From Beroe forskalii (lineage: Eukaryota > Ctenophora > Nuda > Beroida > Beroidae), in assembly GCA_011033025.1 (NCBI GenBank), contig WFMF01000631.1, forward strand, positions 1 through 64,000: 64,000 nt of DNA, in the 5' to 3' direction. Each line of letters begins with the position of its first letter. Within the stretch, counting starts at the first letter, position 1. The notes beneath the pieces were generated by a model. It saw nothing but the letters and a program-made list of their open reading frames with translations, searched no databases and was not told the DNA's origin. The translations under genes were made by a program, and so were the position numbers. Positions 34,571-46,198 of the stretch are shown here, piece after piece.

Positions 34571-35234
34571 CACTGCGAGGGCGTGTTGCAGTGATCTAGG
34601 TTAAATAATAATAATAATATATAGTGTGCAAAATAGTGTGCGGGACTCTTTGTACTTTAAGTCATGAAGAGGGGTTTTTAAATTAGTAACTTGAGCAATT
34701 ATAGGATGATTCTGTGTGTGCCGTGGCCCTGGACATTGGCAATGATTTGTAATGTTGTTGTTACTGGTGTTTGATATGATAACGTATTGCTTGAAGTAAT
34801 TTATTGAAAAACTCTCAATCTCATCAAGATATCCGTTGATGTCTGGCAAATTTAACTTTAAAGTGCTTATTGATTTCGTGTTTTCGTCAATATCAAGTTC
34901 TGGAAGAAATGGAATAGGTCCGCCGTAATAAATAGATTCATAAACTAAGTAGTTCGACTAGGAGCGTAGGACAATGATATTGTTTGTATTTAAGCTACTT
35001 TAATAGCATTTATATATACGGGTAAACATTGATGGAATTGTGAAAACCCCATTTTTGGCGAAAGATATGTTTGAATTAGGGTAAAAATAACTCTATATTG
35101 TCACATGGTGCATTTAATTTTCAAGTTTATTTGGATTTGAATATTTGATTTTGTAACTAAAGATGACCTACACCTCGTAATATTTTACATGTTGAACATC
35201 TTGTGACACACATGATTATACGTCGCTCACGAGG
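34571..35234. other. Downstream of the helicase gene
   Basis: Begins with a TAA trinucleotide run (34601-34620), then AT-rich DNA. No gene and no confident polyadenylation signal. Confidence 0.4.
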
Positions 35235-35315
35235 AATAGGCGGGTCGTATGAGTATGACGTCATTATCATATCTCGATGTAGTGCGTTGATGACGTTGAT
35301 CCGCCTATTTCTCAA
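35233..35315 (+). repeat. CRE mini-hairpin, most complete copy
   Basis: GAGGAATAGGCGG ... TGACGTCATTATCAT ... GTTGATGACGTTGAT CCGCCTATTTCTC: outer and inner arms are both inverted, giving an ~80-bp hairpin. Founding example of a family with at least 12 copies to the right edge. Confidence 0.8.
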
Positions 35316-35797
35316 GCGCGGAGTTTACTCATACTGCATTCTAGACGGAGGAGATTACGCAACAGTTTCAAAAGGAAAATTGGAGCATCTAAAGTATATA
35401 GCTTAAAGTATAAGCACATTTGTTGTTTTATCAGCCAACGATGGGTTGAAAAATTTTCTAGAAATTCAATTTGAATTTTCCATACGGAAATAATCTCAAA
35501 TCTGTGTAAAGCCAGTTACTTTCGTATCACAACATGAGCTTGATTTGTTTTCATAGATCACGTTATTGGGTCAACTGAGGATCAAGTGTATTTTGACACC
35601 TTTAAGAAGAACATGAGAAATAGGTTTTGCTCTATTATTGGAGTCGAAGATGTATTAATTGCCTTGGAATTCAAGTTGTTATCTTCATCATGATTGCTTT
35701 AGTTTTTAGGAATTTCTTCATTACTATTTTGTGACAACCACGTCTTTTTCTTGTCCCAATGTGTTTTTATCCACAATCCTAGGAACCACTGAAGCTA

Positions 35798-36017
35798 CCT
35801 TAGGAGGTGTATTTATTTAGGGGTGTATTTATGTGGAGTAAAATTTTGGTGTTTACAAATTTGGTAGGGTGCAATTTGGGGGATCTTTCTCAAGTCATAA
35901 CTCTAGTTAACATATGATAATGACGTCATTTTGAACTGCCAATGTCATGACGTGAAAAAATGGGGATTTTTCCGAAAAATCCCCAAATTACAACCTCCAT
36001 AAATACACCTCCTAAGG
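35798..36017. mobile_element. TA-flanked MITE with CCTTAGGAGGTGTATTTAT ends
   Basis: The left arm CCTTAGGAGGTGTATTTAT is mirrored at the right end (ATAAATACACCTCCTAAGG), with TA at 35796-35797 and 36018-36019. 220 bp. It contains a GATAATGACGTCATT core and a GGGGATTTTTCC/GGAAAAATCCCC inner stem. Confidence 0.82.
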
Positions 36018-36071
36018 TATACAGATTAACTTCAAGTGCTGACTTGTACCGTGGTCTGTCATGTCTCATTA

Positions 36072-36209
36072 CAGAGGTGTCCTGGTGTCACCACTTCGAG
36101 AAATGAGAATCATTCTGAAAATGAAATTTCCTATCGCGCGTTTCACGCACGTATAAATCAAAATGGCAGTTTTGTAGAAATCTCATTCTCAGATGTGGCG
36201 ACACCTATG
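36072..36209. mobile_element. AGGTGTCGCCAC-family MITE, copy 2
   Basis: Left CAGAGGTGTC...CACCACTTCGAGAAATGAGAAT; right end on the opposite strand CATAGGTGTCGCCACATCTG. TA on each side (36070-36071, 36210-36211). Same family as 29892-30056. Confidence 0.75.
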
Positions 36210-36337
36210 TAAAAGATGTGTCTTCTGAGAAGCTCTCTGAAACCTTCACACGCATGACAAAGTGCAGGTATTGGTTTTACAGAATCACGTACCTTCACGG
36301 TGCACCGTGATATTTCAGATTCTCGTATGTCTCAATG

Positions 36338-36510
36338 TCACGACAGCTGCTCCCGTAGGACTCCCGGGGTACTCCCGTAGGACTCCCGTAGGAATCCCGG
36401 GGTACTCCCGTAGGACTCCCGGGGTGCTCCCGTAGGACTCCCGGGGTGCTCCCGTAGGACTCCCGGGGTACTCCCGTAGGACTGCCGTGGTACTCCCGGA
36501 GGACTTTCGC
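36338..36510 (-). repeat. Minisatellite, ~15-bp unit ACTCCCGTAGG
   Basis: About 11 units alternating ACTCCCGTAGG and ACTCCCGGGGT. The apparent protein repeats on the minus strand (GVLRE, GVPRESYGS) follow from the period being a multiple of three and are not taken as a gene. Confidence 0.85.
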
Positions 36511-37141
36511 AGTAATTCGCTCGTATGACCGAAATTTTACAATTTTCACTTCTAATCAAAGTTGTCATGATATTGATAACGACGTCACCACCTTTGTTAT
36601 TAATATTACTATTAGTAAGTTTAAGTGTACCTGCCGCACATAGGTGTCCAGAATGGCACTCATGGTTCATACTGGTAGGGAGCACTCGAGGTTTGCTTTT
36701 CCGGACAGTAAAATCCTTGCAGACACATTCCAATGACCTGAAACAGGTTTAATTTCAGTAAAATCTTTTTAGGGAAAAAGCTCGTGTCAAAAACCATCTC
36801 CAGTTTTCAGAATTCCTTATACCATTAAATAGTCCGCACTAACTTCTGTCCATATAGACTTCATGATTTGATCGAGATTTCAGATGAATATGATAATATT
36901 GAACCAGCACTCCACATCTTCGATTCACATGTAATTACAGGTGAACGCACGATTCGGCTAGGAACAATATTTTTCATGGGGTGAAAAGCTACCGGTTCAG
37001 CTTTATCTACAAAACTTAAAGTTAAATTTGACCTCGGACCCTCGGCCTTCTTAAACTTGATTACGAGGTGGTTAAAATACTAATAGGCCAAAAATTGATT
37101 ACTGCAAATCTCATCAAGCACAGGACAATTTTTATTTGGTC
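36511..37141. other. Intergenic DNA
   Basis: No gene or repeat that I can support. Confidence 0.4.
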
Positions 37142-37143
37142 TA

Positions 37144-37968
37144 CACTCAGTTTTTTTTTATAAGAAACTGTCTATAAGAAACTTAACCTAGGATTTCCGA
37201 AAATTTAAGAAACTTAGCCTAGAATTTCGGAAAAATTAAGAAACTTCACTGATTTACAATTAAGAAATTAAGAAACTTCTAGCCTAGGATTTTGAAATTT
37301 GTGTATAAAATCCTATTGCAACTGAAATTCTTTTAACATGATACGTCTGGCTTCTGGGGGCTGCGCCCCCAGACCCCCCTTTTTTTGATTGTGAACATTC
37401 CGAAACTAATCTAGTACTTCTATTGAACTTCTATTACAGTATTACACTGGATATGTGATAATTGATCATAATATAGAATAGAAATTTAGAAAATGAACCT
37501 TTCATGATTTTTCGGTTTAAAGTAACATGCCAGATACTAAAGCACAAAACAGAAATTTAGAAATTGTTGTTGCGACAGGACACTATTACAGTTCCATATC
37601 TATTTCCAAAAGTTCCAAGCATTATAGGATTTAGAAATTATCTAAATTTCAAAATTTCAAACTTTTTTGGAAGAACGTTTGATGAAGATCCCTGAAAATT
37701 ATTGTATACAGCTGCACAAATCTTTTAAGATAGGTACATGCTTAAAAGTGTATAATTTAACTGAAAATATCAGAAGGTTCGATTCTAATCCTCAACTACA
37801 GTCTACACAGTAGGTTCCTATGTTGGAAATTTCGTAGACATTTTTCGTACGGTATGTCGGTATGTAGAATTAAGAAACCGATTAAGAAACTTTTAGGCTC
37901 AAAATCGTGAAAAAATAAGAAACTTGTAGCCTAGGATTTCAATAAGTTTCTTATAAAAAAACTGAGTG
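37144..37968. mobile_element. TA-flanked non-autonomous DNA transposon (Tc1/mariner-like)
   Basis: Ends CACTCAGTTTTTTTTTATAA and its inverse, with TA at 37142-37143 and 37969-37970. Both subterminal zones carry repeated AAGAAACTTAGCCTAGGATTT words. Contains a GGGGGCTGCGCCCCC hairpin near 37357. 825 bp; no transposase frame. TA duplication and T-rich inverted ends support Tc1/mariner-type mobilisation. Confidence 0.82.
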
Positions 37969-38273
37969 TATAATCTGCATCCCGATATCAATTCTGACAC
38001 ACATCATGACTTGCAAGGGTAATAACTGTAAGGCTGTTTGTTATTTTGAGGAAACAAAAAGAAGTCTCACACAAAAATCTCCCTAATTGAGTAATTGAAT
38101 TACTGAGAGACGGAAATTATCATATTTCAGAAACCTGATACGATGTGCAGCGATTGCAAAAGACACAGTAATCAAATTACCCGTATTTGGAGGAAGAAGA
38201 GTCCGTGAATAAATCAATTAAAGCCGTCCAAGTCTCTACAAATCATTGGTAACATTGCAACCCCTTTTACAAA

Positions 38274-40153
38274 ATGTCACGTCTTCCTTTTGCGTTACTT
38301 GTCTTGGCTCTCGGTCTCTGCATCGCAGGGGCTGAAGAGTCAGATTTACCATGCACAGGAGACAGCGGAGATATCGAGCCCTCCGACCAATCTACCATCG
38401 ACAGACTGATCCAGTTGCTCCAGGGACGAAGATCCACCATATTCGTGAGACGGCTCATCAAGAAAAGGGTGAAGGACCCCAACTCGAAGATCAGGAAATT
38501 GCTGGGTTTTGCAGGTGCCGACCCGAGGAACTTCAACGAAAACCTGAATGAGGCCCCCATGCAAAGGTCCATCAACAAGGATGTCCTGAACATCTTGAGT
38601 AGGGTAGTGGGACAGACCAGGTCCATTGTTGGTTATCTCTGGCACTACGGCTTCATTCCCAAAGTCCTCAACCTGAACGAGATGGCTTCTGACAACTACA
38701 ACGGTGTTATCCCCCCGTGTGCCATTACCAACGCCATCAAAGAGTTCCAGAGATTCAACAACTTGGAGCCTGCGGACGGTGTCTTGAGGAAGGAAACCCG
38801 GCTCCTCATGGCAGAAGACAGGTGCGGGAACAAGGATGTGCAATGCGACACCCCGAGTGTCTGGCAGCGGACGAAGCAGCGAGAGTTAGCGACAGTGACC
38901 ACCTCAAGAGGAAGAGGAGGTATGTGATCCGGTCCAGGAAGTGGCTCGATCACACCGGAGACGGACAGATCGTCCTCAAGTACTTCTACGAGAACATGTA
39001 CAGCACCAGTGCGGTCAACAAGAAGAACCACGACCAGAACATGACCCCGGAAATAGTGAGGAGGGAAGTGGAGAAGGGACTGGGAGCTTGGACCAAGGTG
39101 GCCCCCATTCACTTCGTCGAAGTTGATGATCAGTACGATGCCGATGTGAAGATCCAATTCGGGGAGGATGCTCACGGTGAATCGAGCACTAGAGCTTACT
39201 TTGACGGTAAGGACGGTATTCTCGCTCACATGTACTACCCTAGGAGCGGGAGGATGCACTTTGACGAGGCTGAGAACTTCACCGCCTCGACACAGGGTCC
39301 TGGCATCAACCTGGAGGTAACAGCTGCCCACGAGATGGGGCATGGTCTGGGGATAAAGCACACGAGCGTTCCCTACTCGCTGATGAACCCCTACTACAAG
39401 GGCTACCAGGAGGAGCCACTGGGAGAGGACGACATTGCGGCTGTGCAGCAGCTGTATGGCAGTGAGGGCACGGGATCTGTAGTGCCGCTTTCAGAGCAGC
39501 GGGAGTGTGTAGCTGGGGAGAGGAGGGACAACTTCCTGTGCGTGCAGTGCCCCCTGGACACCTTCAGTGAGACAGCAGACGCTGAGGAGTGTACGCCTTG
39601 TCCTGAGGGTGGGACTACCCTGGAGCCTGGTGCTTCGAGCAGCGGGGATTGTATCATCCCAGAGGAAGCCACTGAAGCTCAGGAGTTCGGAGCGTTGGAG
39701 GACCAGGAATGGCTCGACATTACCCGGGGACAGAAGATGGCGTTGGACATGACGAGAGGGAGTTTGCAGGTGAAAACGAGTGTAGATCTGAAGAGCAACA
39801 CTGAAGTGAGCGTCAGTCTGCTCAGTGAGACCGGGTGGATTGGGTCCTTCAGGATCTTCTTCAGGTACGGCAGGCTGCTCTACAACCTCAAGCATTGCAC
39901 TCCCACTTCAGCGCAACCCATCACAGACCTCCCTGAAGGACTTCTCACCGGTACGGATGATGTGTTTGATCTGATGGTTGACTCTGATTCCCTGGTGCTT
40001 TCATTGAACGGCGTCACGATTTTGGATTACAGGTTTTCTGAAGGAATTGGAGAGCTGTGCGTCAGCAAGTACCAGCAAGACGTAGCTGAAGTGAACTTCT
40101 GGAAAACAGACACTGCTTCGGATGGTTACAGGCACCGAGAAATGGCTGTTTGA
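38274..40153 (+). CDS. Secreted matrix metalloproteinase, intronless, no hemopexin domain
   Basis: ATG at 38274 opens a signal peptide (LLVLALGLCIAGA, ~1-20). Then come a prodomain with a peptidoglycan-binding-like helix set (~120-180), a cysteine switch EDRCGNKDV (~182), a furin site KRKRR, and the catalytic domain: structural-zinc part HGESSTRAYFDG, zinc site HEMGHGLGIKH (~353) and Met-turn YSLMNP. After LYGSEG there is a Cys-rich block with a CVQC...CTPCPEGGT pattern (ephrin-receptor/GCC2-GCC3-like) and a ~150-residue C-terminal domain I cannot name, instead of hemopexin repeats. It should be a furin-activated extracellular zinc protease. One base is missing in the C4 run at 38851-38854: the first frame ends at 38927 and the rest continues in another frame to 40153. 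With one more C the length is 626 aa. Confidence 0.93.
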
Positions 40154-40386
40154 ACAGACTGCTTCTAAGAATGACTCCATTACGAGAACTTTCATTGAAT
40201 TTTGCATGTGACACTGACTGAATGTGCATACCGATCATCACGAAACATGGACAGTAATTCTCATTAGGAAAACTTTGAAATTTTGAATGTCTATGATATT
40301 ATAAAGTGTGGGTCTCTAGTTGAAATTTATTGCTGTTAGAAGTCAACTTCAAGAAGTTGATTCAATTGATCTTCAGGCTTTTTGAT
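40154..40386. other. 3' flank of the metalloproteinase gene
   Basis: AT-rich, presumably 3' UTR. No clear AATAAA signal is seen close to the stop. Confidence 0.4.
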
Positions 40387-43300
40387 ACTCTATTATCTTA
40401 TTATTGCAGTATTCATGAATTGATTTATATATTTTTCTCTCGATAAAATGTATTACTGAAAGCGTGTAGACAGAGAGCAATTTCACGAAAGACTGCGATA
40501 AAATGAATTAATATCAACTAAGTTCTCGTATCCATAAATACAGATCTATTTACAAATTTGCCACCACAATGCCTATAATCAAAGTATTCATTGAGTTTGA
40601 TATGAATTTGAAGAGTCATCTCTTCATGAGCTGCATAGCTGCATTCAGGCAAGAATTCTACGAAGTGGGCTGAATTTTTGGGTCAAGTAATAGCGAACAA
40701 AAAGTAAAAACAATCTGACCGATTGATTCAAAACATTTGTTTTGAATCTACTGATTGCTGTCGAAAAATTTACTAAAACCAGTAAAAAATGACAACCGCA
40801 AATTGAAAACGTAAATTCAGTAAAATGCAAGGAATTTGCGCGGCCAGCGGGAATTTTGGTACTAATTCTCACGCCGGGCGCATAATTTTTGTTCCGCGCG
40901 CGTGGTATATATCATCAAAATTGTTTCGCGGCAGCAGTATAAACAACTTTTTCGTGGTACCGGCAATAAAGTTGTACGACGAAGTGCTACGAGTAAAACG
41001 TCGTACCCCGAGATTTGAACGGATCTTTAATCACCCATCGGGTAACGACCCGTCCTCCTCTTTAAGGAAGAAACTCTGGGAAGTTTTTAAAAAGAGATCT
41101 AAGCGTTGAGCCATGGGTGTCGAACGACGCTGCGCGCAAAACCATGACTAGGGGGAACGGACATTGTATAGAACGGACATTTTATAGAACAGAGATCAGG
41201 TAGATTCATCATAAAAGTGTACATAGTTCAAAACTTTTATGGCACTGCCGTTCATGGACTCAACATAAATCACCTAGGTGCTCCTCTCAAATCTCATATG
41301 GTTAGAAATTTTGAAATTAAGTTTGCGGTCCCACTGATCGGCGCCGATCGGGACATGAAAACGCCTATATGACGAATTGAAAAAGTAGTTATTTGCCTAT
41401 ATCCACAGCTTTAAGTAGTTATTTTCTCATATCCACGAGTTTAAAGCATAACAATCTAATATTTCAGTTTTTAGTTTAATAATTTCTTGAAACAAAAGAA
41501 ACTCGTAGTTCACAGTAAAACGGAATTTATTGTAGCTACAATTGAACTCCACAAAACTCACTTGTTTTTATAATAAAAATACGAATTGTTAAATTGCAAA
41601 CTGCGACTTTTTAAACCGTCAAATCAAAACTGTGAAACATAAACAAGTAATAAAATTTAAGTTAAATTTCAAGGAGTAAAGATTGCATTGTGTCACTAAT
41701 AATCTATTATAAGGCGCACATCATTTGACCTTCATTAAAGCAATTTAAAATGCAATTATATCAATATAATAATATATCGTATATCAAGTATTTATTTAAA
41801 GAAATCAATCAACGATGTCCCAATCAAAATCAAACATAATTTTCCGTCGATTTGGCCAGCTATAGTGAATACTACGGTAAATGTAAAAACACGTTGCCAT
41901 AGTGATGTCAGCGCGTTGCTATGATAGTCATGACGTCATAATGTACGACGTTGCGGACATCAGGATCCAGCTATACCCTGCGCAGATGAGGCAAGGGCCA
42001 GCTCGGATGAACCAGTGGTCAGGAATACTATACGGATCATATTGTCACTCTTTACGGGGACTATACAAGTACAGTGTACATGTACAGTATACACTATACA
42101 CTATACAGTATACACTATACAGGTACATATACAAGTACATATAGTGTACAGGGGTGTAAAACACAATAATAAAATCTCCTTTCTCTCTCGATATCTCAAC
42201 TCAAAAACATGGTGACACCAATATAATTATGATGATATGTTGTCCAATGTGCCACGGGTACATACCAATGATATATGTAACTGTGGCACGTAGCAAGTAG
42301 CCCAGAATGAGAAGCGAAGGTTCCGGAGGGGGACGGATGAAGTCATGGAAACGCCACACACGGACAGAGAATGGCGATGATCTTCAGTAGAGTATGATGA
42401 CATCACGACGTTGCCATGGCAACATCGCATCTCCTCCTTGTAGGGGTGTATCGCCGACTTGACGTGGCCTAGCATTCTGGGCTTGACGCTGATCGACTGT
42501 TATAAACAGCTCCTGAAACATTTGTTAGGGTTAGAATACTGAATAAGTGATTCGGAGGGCAATTAATTAGTCAAGAGCTGACAAAATTTAGAAAATACAT
42601 GAAATCAAGGAATACGTTGCCATGTTTGAACATTGCATTTTGGGGATTATAAGTCTGAAGTTCTAGATCTCATGTCAACATATTGTGTCACAGTGATTAA
42701 TGTCCTATTGCAAATTTAAGCCAACCATTAGTCCAACTCATCCGCAGATTGCGGAGATGACTTAAAAGCTAATTCATCAAGCACATTCCTTGAATATTTT
42801 ATAAGAACGTGTGTACTCGAGTAATGAGTATTCTGAATCGATCCTGAACATCTTAAACATCTCACTCTCCCAACTAAAAGCCTACATTAAGCCTGCATTA
42901 GGATGCTTGGTGGTTGGTTATGACGTCATTATCACTGCTTAAACTGTACAATTGAGGGCATCTAACCGCCTGCTTCCCTACAGCTCACAGTCGCACACAT
43001 ATAAACGCAGTAGTAATACCGCTACAGGCTAAGTTATAAATAGCGATATAACTAAAATGCTGCTCATAGGTCGCAATGCACTCGAACCACGACACTCCTT
43101 TTTCTAAAGACGTAGGAGCAATTTCCCGAAAGTTAGAGTTAATGCACATTAGGTTCATTAGTAAGTATGTTAGGCAGCTCGCTTTACAAAACATTCGGTT
43201 AAATATTTAAGAGCATTGTACGTTTAGTCGTTTAATATATACCCTACTGTCTTTCAAGCAGCATAGAGATCAACCAAAGACGTTATTTAGATCCAAAATA

Positions 43301-43664
43301 CTAAAATACAGTGATTAGCTCAAAAGTCCAGTGTTTAGTTCAAATTTCATTTAAAGTTCAGTGTTTAAATCAATAATTGAGCTAAAGGAGCACCCGAAAT
43401 ATACACAGAACTTGCAAAACGCTTCATATAACTCCAAACAAGCCAATATGTCACACTCAGACATCCTGAAATTCCCTATAACGGCAGATTATCAATCTCA
43501 TCTCAATGTATGACGTACTCTAACAGGCTAGCATATGATCATTTCACGTGTAAAAAGGCAGTGTTATTTCACCAATTTCCCATATTAATCTCTGACACTG
43601 CGTCACCCTGAACGCCTATCCCAACTTCAACAGGCCTTATGACAGATTCTCACGCCCTATAGGG
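40387..43664. repeat. Segmental duplication, copy A
   Basis: Aligns along its length with 46124-50836, sharing both boundaries (TTTTCTCTCGATAAAATGTA at the left; TCTCACGCCCTATA at the right). 41505-43255 and 48663-50430 are almost identical; the left part (40387-41500) is more diverged. It contains a TGTACA/GTATAC-rich tract (42062-42140) and one CRE mini-hairpin. Copy A lacks the ~1.6 kb insertion of copy B. Small ORFs common to both copies show no recognisable domain. Confidence 0.9.
42900..42972 (+). repeat. CRE mini-hairpin (duplication copy A)
   Basis: TTATGACGTCATTATCACTG ... TTAAACTGTACAATTGAGGGC then TAACCGCC; second arm diverged. Confidence 0.65.
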
Positions 43665-43790
43665 GCGGGGCCAAGTCCAATTTTGTCCAATTATGTCCAA
43701 TTTTGTCCAATGGTTTTTTGTCCAATTCTCAAAAATGAGGGTTAACTTTTGGACAAAATTGGACAAATTGGACATTTTTTTTTGCTTCCA
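43665..43790. mobile_element. Left end of a GTCCAATTTT-type element
   Basis: GGGGCGGGGCCAAGTCCAA followed by TTTTGTCCAAT words, then inverted GGACAAAATTGGACA words. The style matches the GTCCCAATT MITE (G-rich tip, then repeated GTCC.AATT) but the sequence differs. It starts exactly where homology between copies A and B ends; its right part is lost in the following artefact. Confidence 0.45.
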
Positions 43791-43839
43791 ACTGTTAAGC
43801 TGTATAGCTTTGGGATTATCAAAATTCCATAGAAATAAA

Positions 43840-46115
43840 TAACCCCAAAAAAACCCCCAAAAAAAAAATTTTAAAAACCCCCTTTTTTTTTAAAAAGGGG
43901 GGACTCAAATTCCCTTTTAAAAAAAAAAATTTTTTTTAAAAACCCCAAAAAATTTTGGGGTTAAAATTTTTTTTTTTGGGGAAAAAAAACCCCCCAAAAC
44001 CCCCCTTTTTAAAATTAAAAAAAAAAAAAAAAAAATTTAAACCGGGGGAAAAAAAAAGGGGGGGTTTTTTTAAAAAAAACCCCAAATTTTTAAAATTTTT
44101 TTTTTTAAAACCCGCCCCCCTTTTTTTTTTTTTTCCCTTTTTTTTTTTTTAAAAAACCCGTTTTAAAAACCAAAGCCCCCTTTTTCCCCCCCCAAAAAAA
44201 AAAAAACCATTTTTAAAAAAAAAATTTTTTTTTTTTTAAAAAAAAAGGGGGGAAAAAAAAATTTAAAAAAAAATTTTTTTCCCCCAAAAAAAAACCCCAA
44301 ACCCGGGCCCCCAAAATTTTAAAAACCCCAAAAAGGGGGGTTTAAAGGAAAAATTTCTTTTTTTCCCTTTTTTTTTAAAAAACCCAAAAAACCCCCCCCC
44401 AAACCCCCCCCCCCGGGTTTTTAAAACCCCCAAAGGTTGGGGGAAAAATTAATTTTTTTTAAAAAAACCCCCTTTTTTTTTTTAAAAATGGGAAAAAAAA
44501 AAAAAGGGGGTTTTTTTTGGGTTTTTGGGGAAAAGGGGGGGTTTAAAAAATTTTTAAAAAAAAAAAAGGTTTTAAAAAAGGGAAATTTTCCCCGGGGGTT
44601 TCCCCAAAAACCCCCCCAAAAAAAAAAGGGGGGGGGGGAAAAAGGGAAAAAAAAGGGGGGGGTTTAAAAAATTTGTTTTAAAAGGGTTTTTTTGGGGGGG
44701 CCCCTTTTCCCCCGGGGGGGTTTTTTTTTTAAAAAAGGGGTTTTCCCCCATGTTTTTCCCTTTTTTTTGGGGGGCCCAAAACCCCCCCCCCCGGAAAAAG
44801 GGCCCCCCCTGGGGGGCCCCCCCGGGTTCCCCCCCCCCCCAAAAAACCCCCCCGGGGGGCCCCAAAAAAAAACCCCTTTGGGGGCCGGTTTTTGGGGTTT
44901 TTTGGGGGGGGGCCGGGGGTTTTTTGGGGAAAAAGGGGGGGGGAAAAAAAGGGGCCTTTTCCCCCCCCTTTTTTGGGGTTAACAGTTTAAACCAAAAATT
45001 TAGTTTGGGGGAACCCCAAAAAAACCCTTCCCAGGGGGGGAACCCAAAAAAAAGGGGGGGGTTTTTTAAAAAAGGGGGTTTTTAAAAAATTTTTTTTAAA
45101 AAAAAAAGGGGGGGAAAAAAAGGTGTAAAAAAACCCCCCGGGGGGGCCCCCGGGGGGGGGAAAAAGGGGTTTTTTTCCCCAAGGGGCGGGGTTTAACCCC
45201 TTTCCCCCTTTTTTTCCGGCCCCCTTTAAGGTTTCCCCGGGGGGTTTTTTTTTTGGGGGTTAATTTCCCCCCGGGGGTTTTTTTCGGGGGGGTTTTTTCC
45301 CCGGGTTTTGGGAAAAATTTAAAGGGGGTGGGGAAAAAAAAAAAAGGGGGGGAAAAATTTTTGGGGGTTTGAACTCCCCCGGGGGAAAAATTTTTTTAAC
45401 CCCCCCCAAATTTTTTAAAAACCCCCAAATTTTTAACTGGGGGGAAAATTTCCCCGGGTCATTAAACCCGGGGGGGTTTTTTAAAAAAACCCTTTTTTAA
45501 ACCCCCTTTTTTTAAAAAACCCCCCTTTTTTTTTTTAAATTTGGAAAAAAAGGGGGGTTTTAATTTTAAAAGGGGGCCCCCCCAAAAAAATTTTTTAAAA
45601 AATTTTTTTTTTTTTTTAAAAAATTTTTTTTTTGGGGGGGGGTTTTTTTTTTTTTTGGGGGGGGCCCCCCCAAAAAAAAAAAAAAAATTTTTTGGGGGGC
45701 CCCCTTTTGGGGGGGGGGTTTTTTTGGGGGCCCCCCCGGCCGGCGGTTTAAAAAGGGGGTTTTTTTTTTTTTTGGGTTTTGGGGTTGGGGGGGGGTTTTT
45801 TTTCCCCGGGGGGGTTTTTTTTTTTAAAATAAAAAAGGGGAAAGGGGGGAAAAGCAAAAAAAGGGGTTTTTTTTTAATTTTTAAAAAATTTTAAATTTTT
45901 TTTTAAAAAAAAATTTTTTTATTAAGGGCCCTGGGAAAAAATTTTTTAAAAAAAAGGGAAAATTTTTTTTTCCCCCCGGGGGGGGGGGAAAACCTTTGGG
46001 GGGGGGGGGAAATTAAAATTGGGGGGGTTTTTTGGGCCTTTTTGGGGGGGTTTTTTTTTTTTTAAAAAAAAAGGGGAAAAAAAAATTTTTTTTTAAATTT
46101 TTGCCAAAAAAATTT
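43840..46115. other. Homopolymer-only stretch, probable assembly artefact
   Basis: Nearly every base lies in a run of 3-20 identical bases (for example AAAAACCCCCAAAA, GGGGGGTTTTTT). Ordinary dinucleotide variety is absent. No biological repeat I know looks like this; degraded consensus over a repeat or an unresolved junction is likelier. Its ORFs (Lys/Phe/Gly/Pro strings) are meaningless. Confidence 0.8.
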
Positions 46116-46198
46116 TTTTTAAACTATTATATTGTAGTATTTATGAATTGAATTATATTATTTTCTCTCGATAAAATGTATTACTGAAAGCGTGTATA

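Noticed and set aside
36295-36733. Minus-strand frame with GVLREHPGS repeats
   Set aside because: Produced by a 15-bp minisatellite whose period is a multiple of three.
41000-41060. tRNA-like or SINE-like GTTCAAATC (B-box) words on the minus strand here and near 48320
   Set aside because: No matching A-box, acceptor stem or cloverleaf could be drawn.
40825-41109. 94-aa frame, with a related 96-aa frame at 48108-48398
   Set aside because: The two copies diverge by frameshifts without conserved protein sequence, and no domain is visible; probably part of an old repeat.
43955-45894. Lys/Phe/Gly/Pro-rich frames of 60-130 aa
   Set aside because: By-products of the homopolymer-only stretch.
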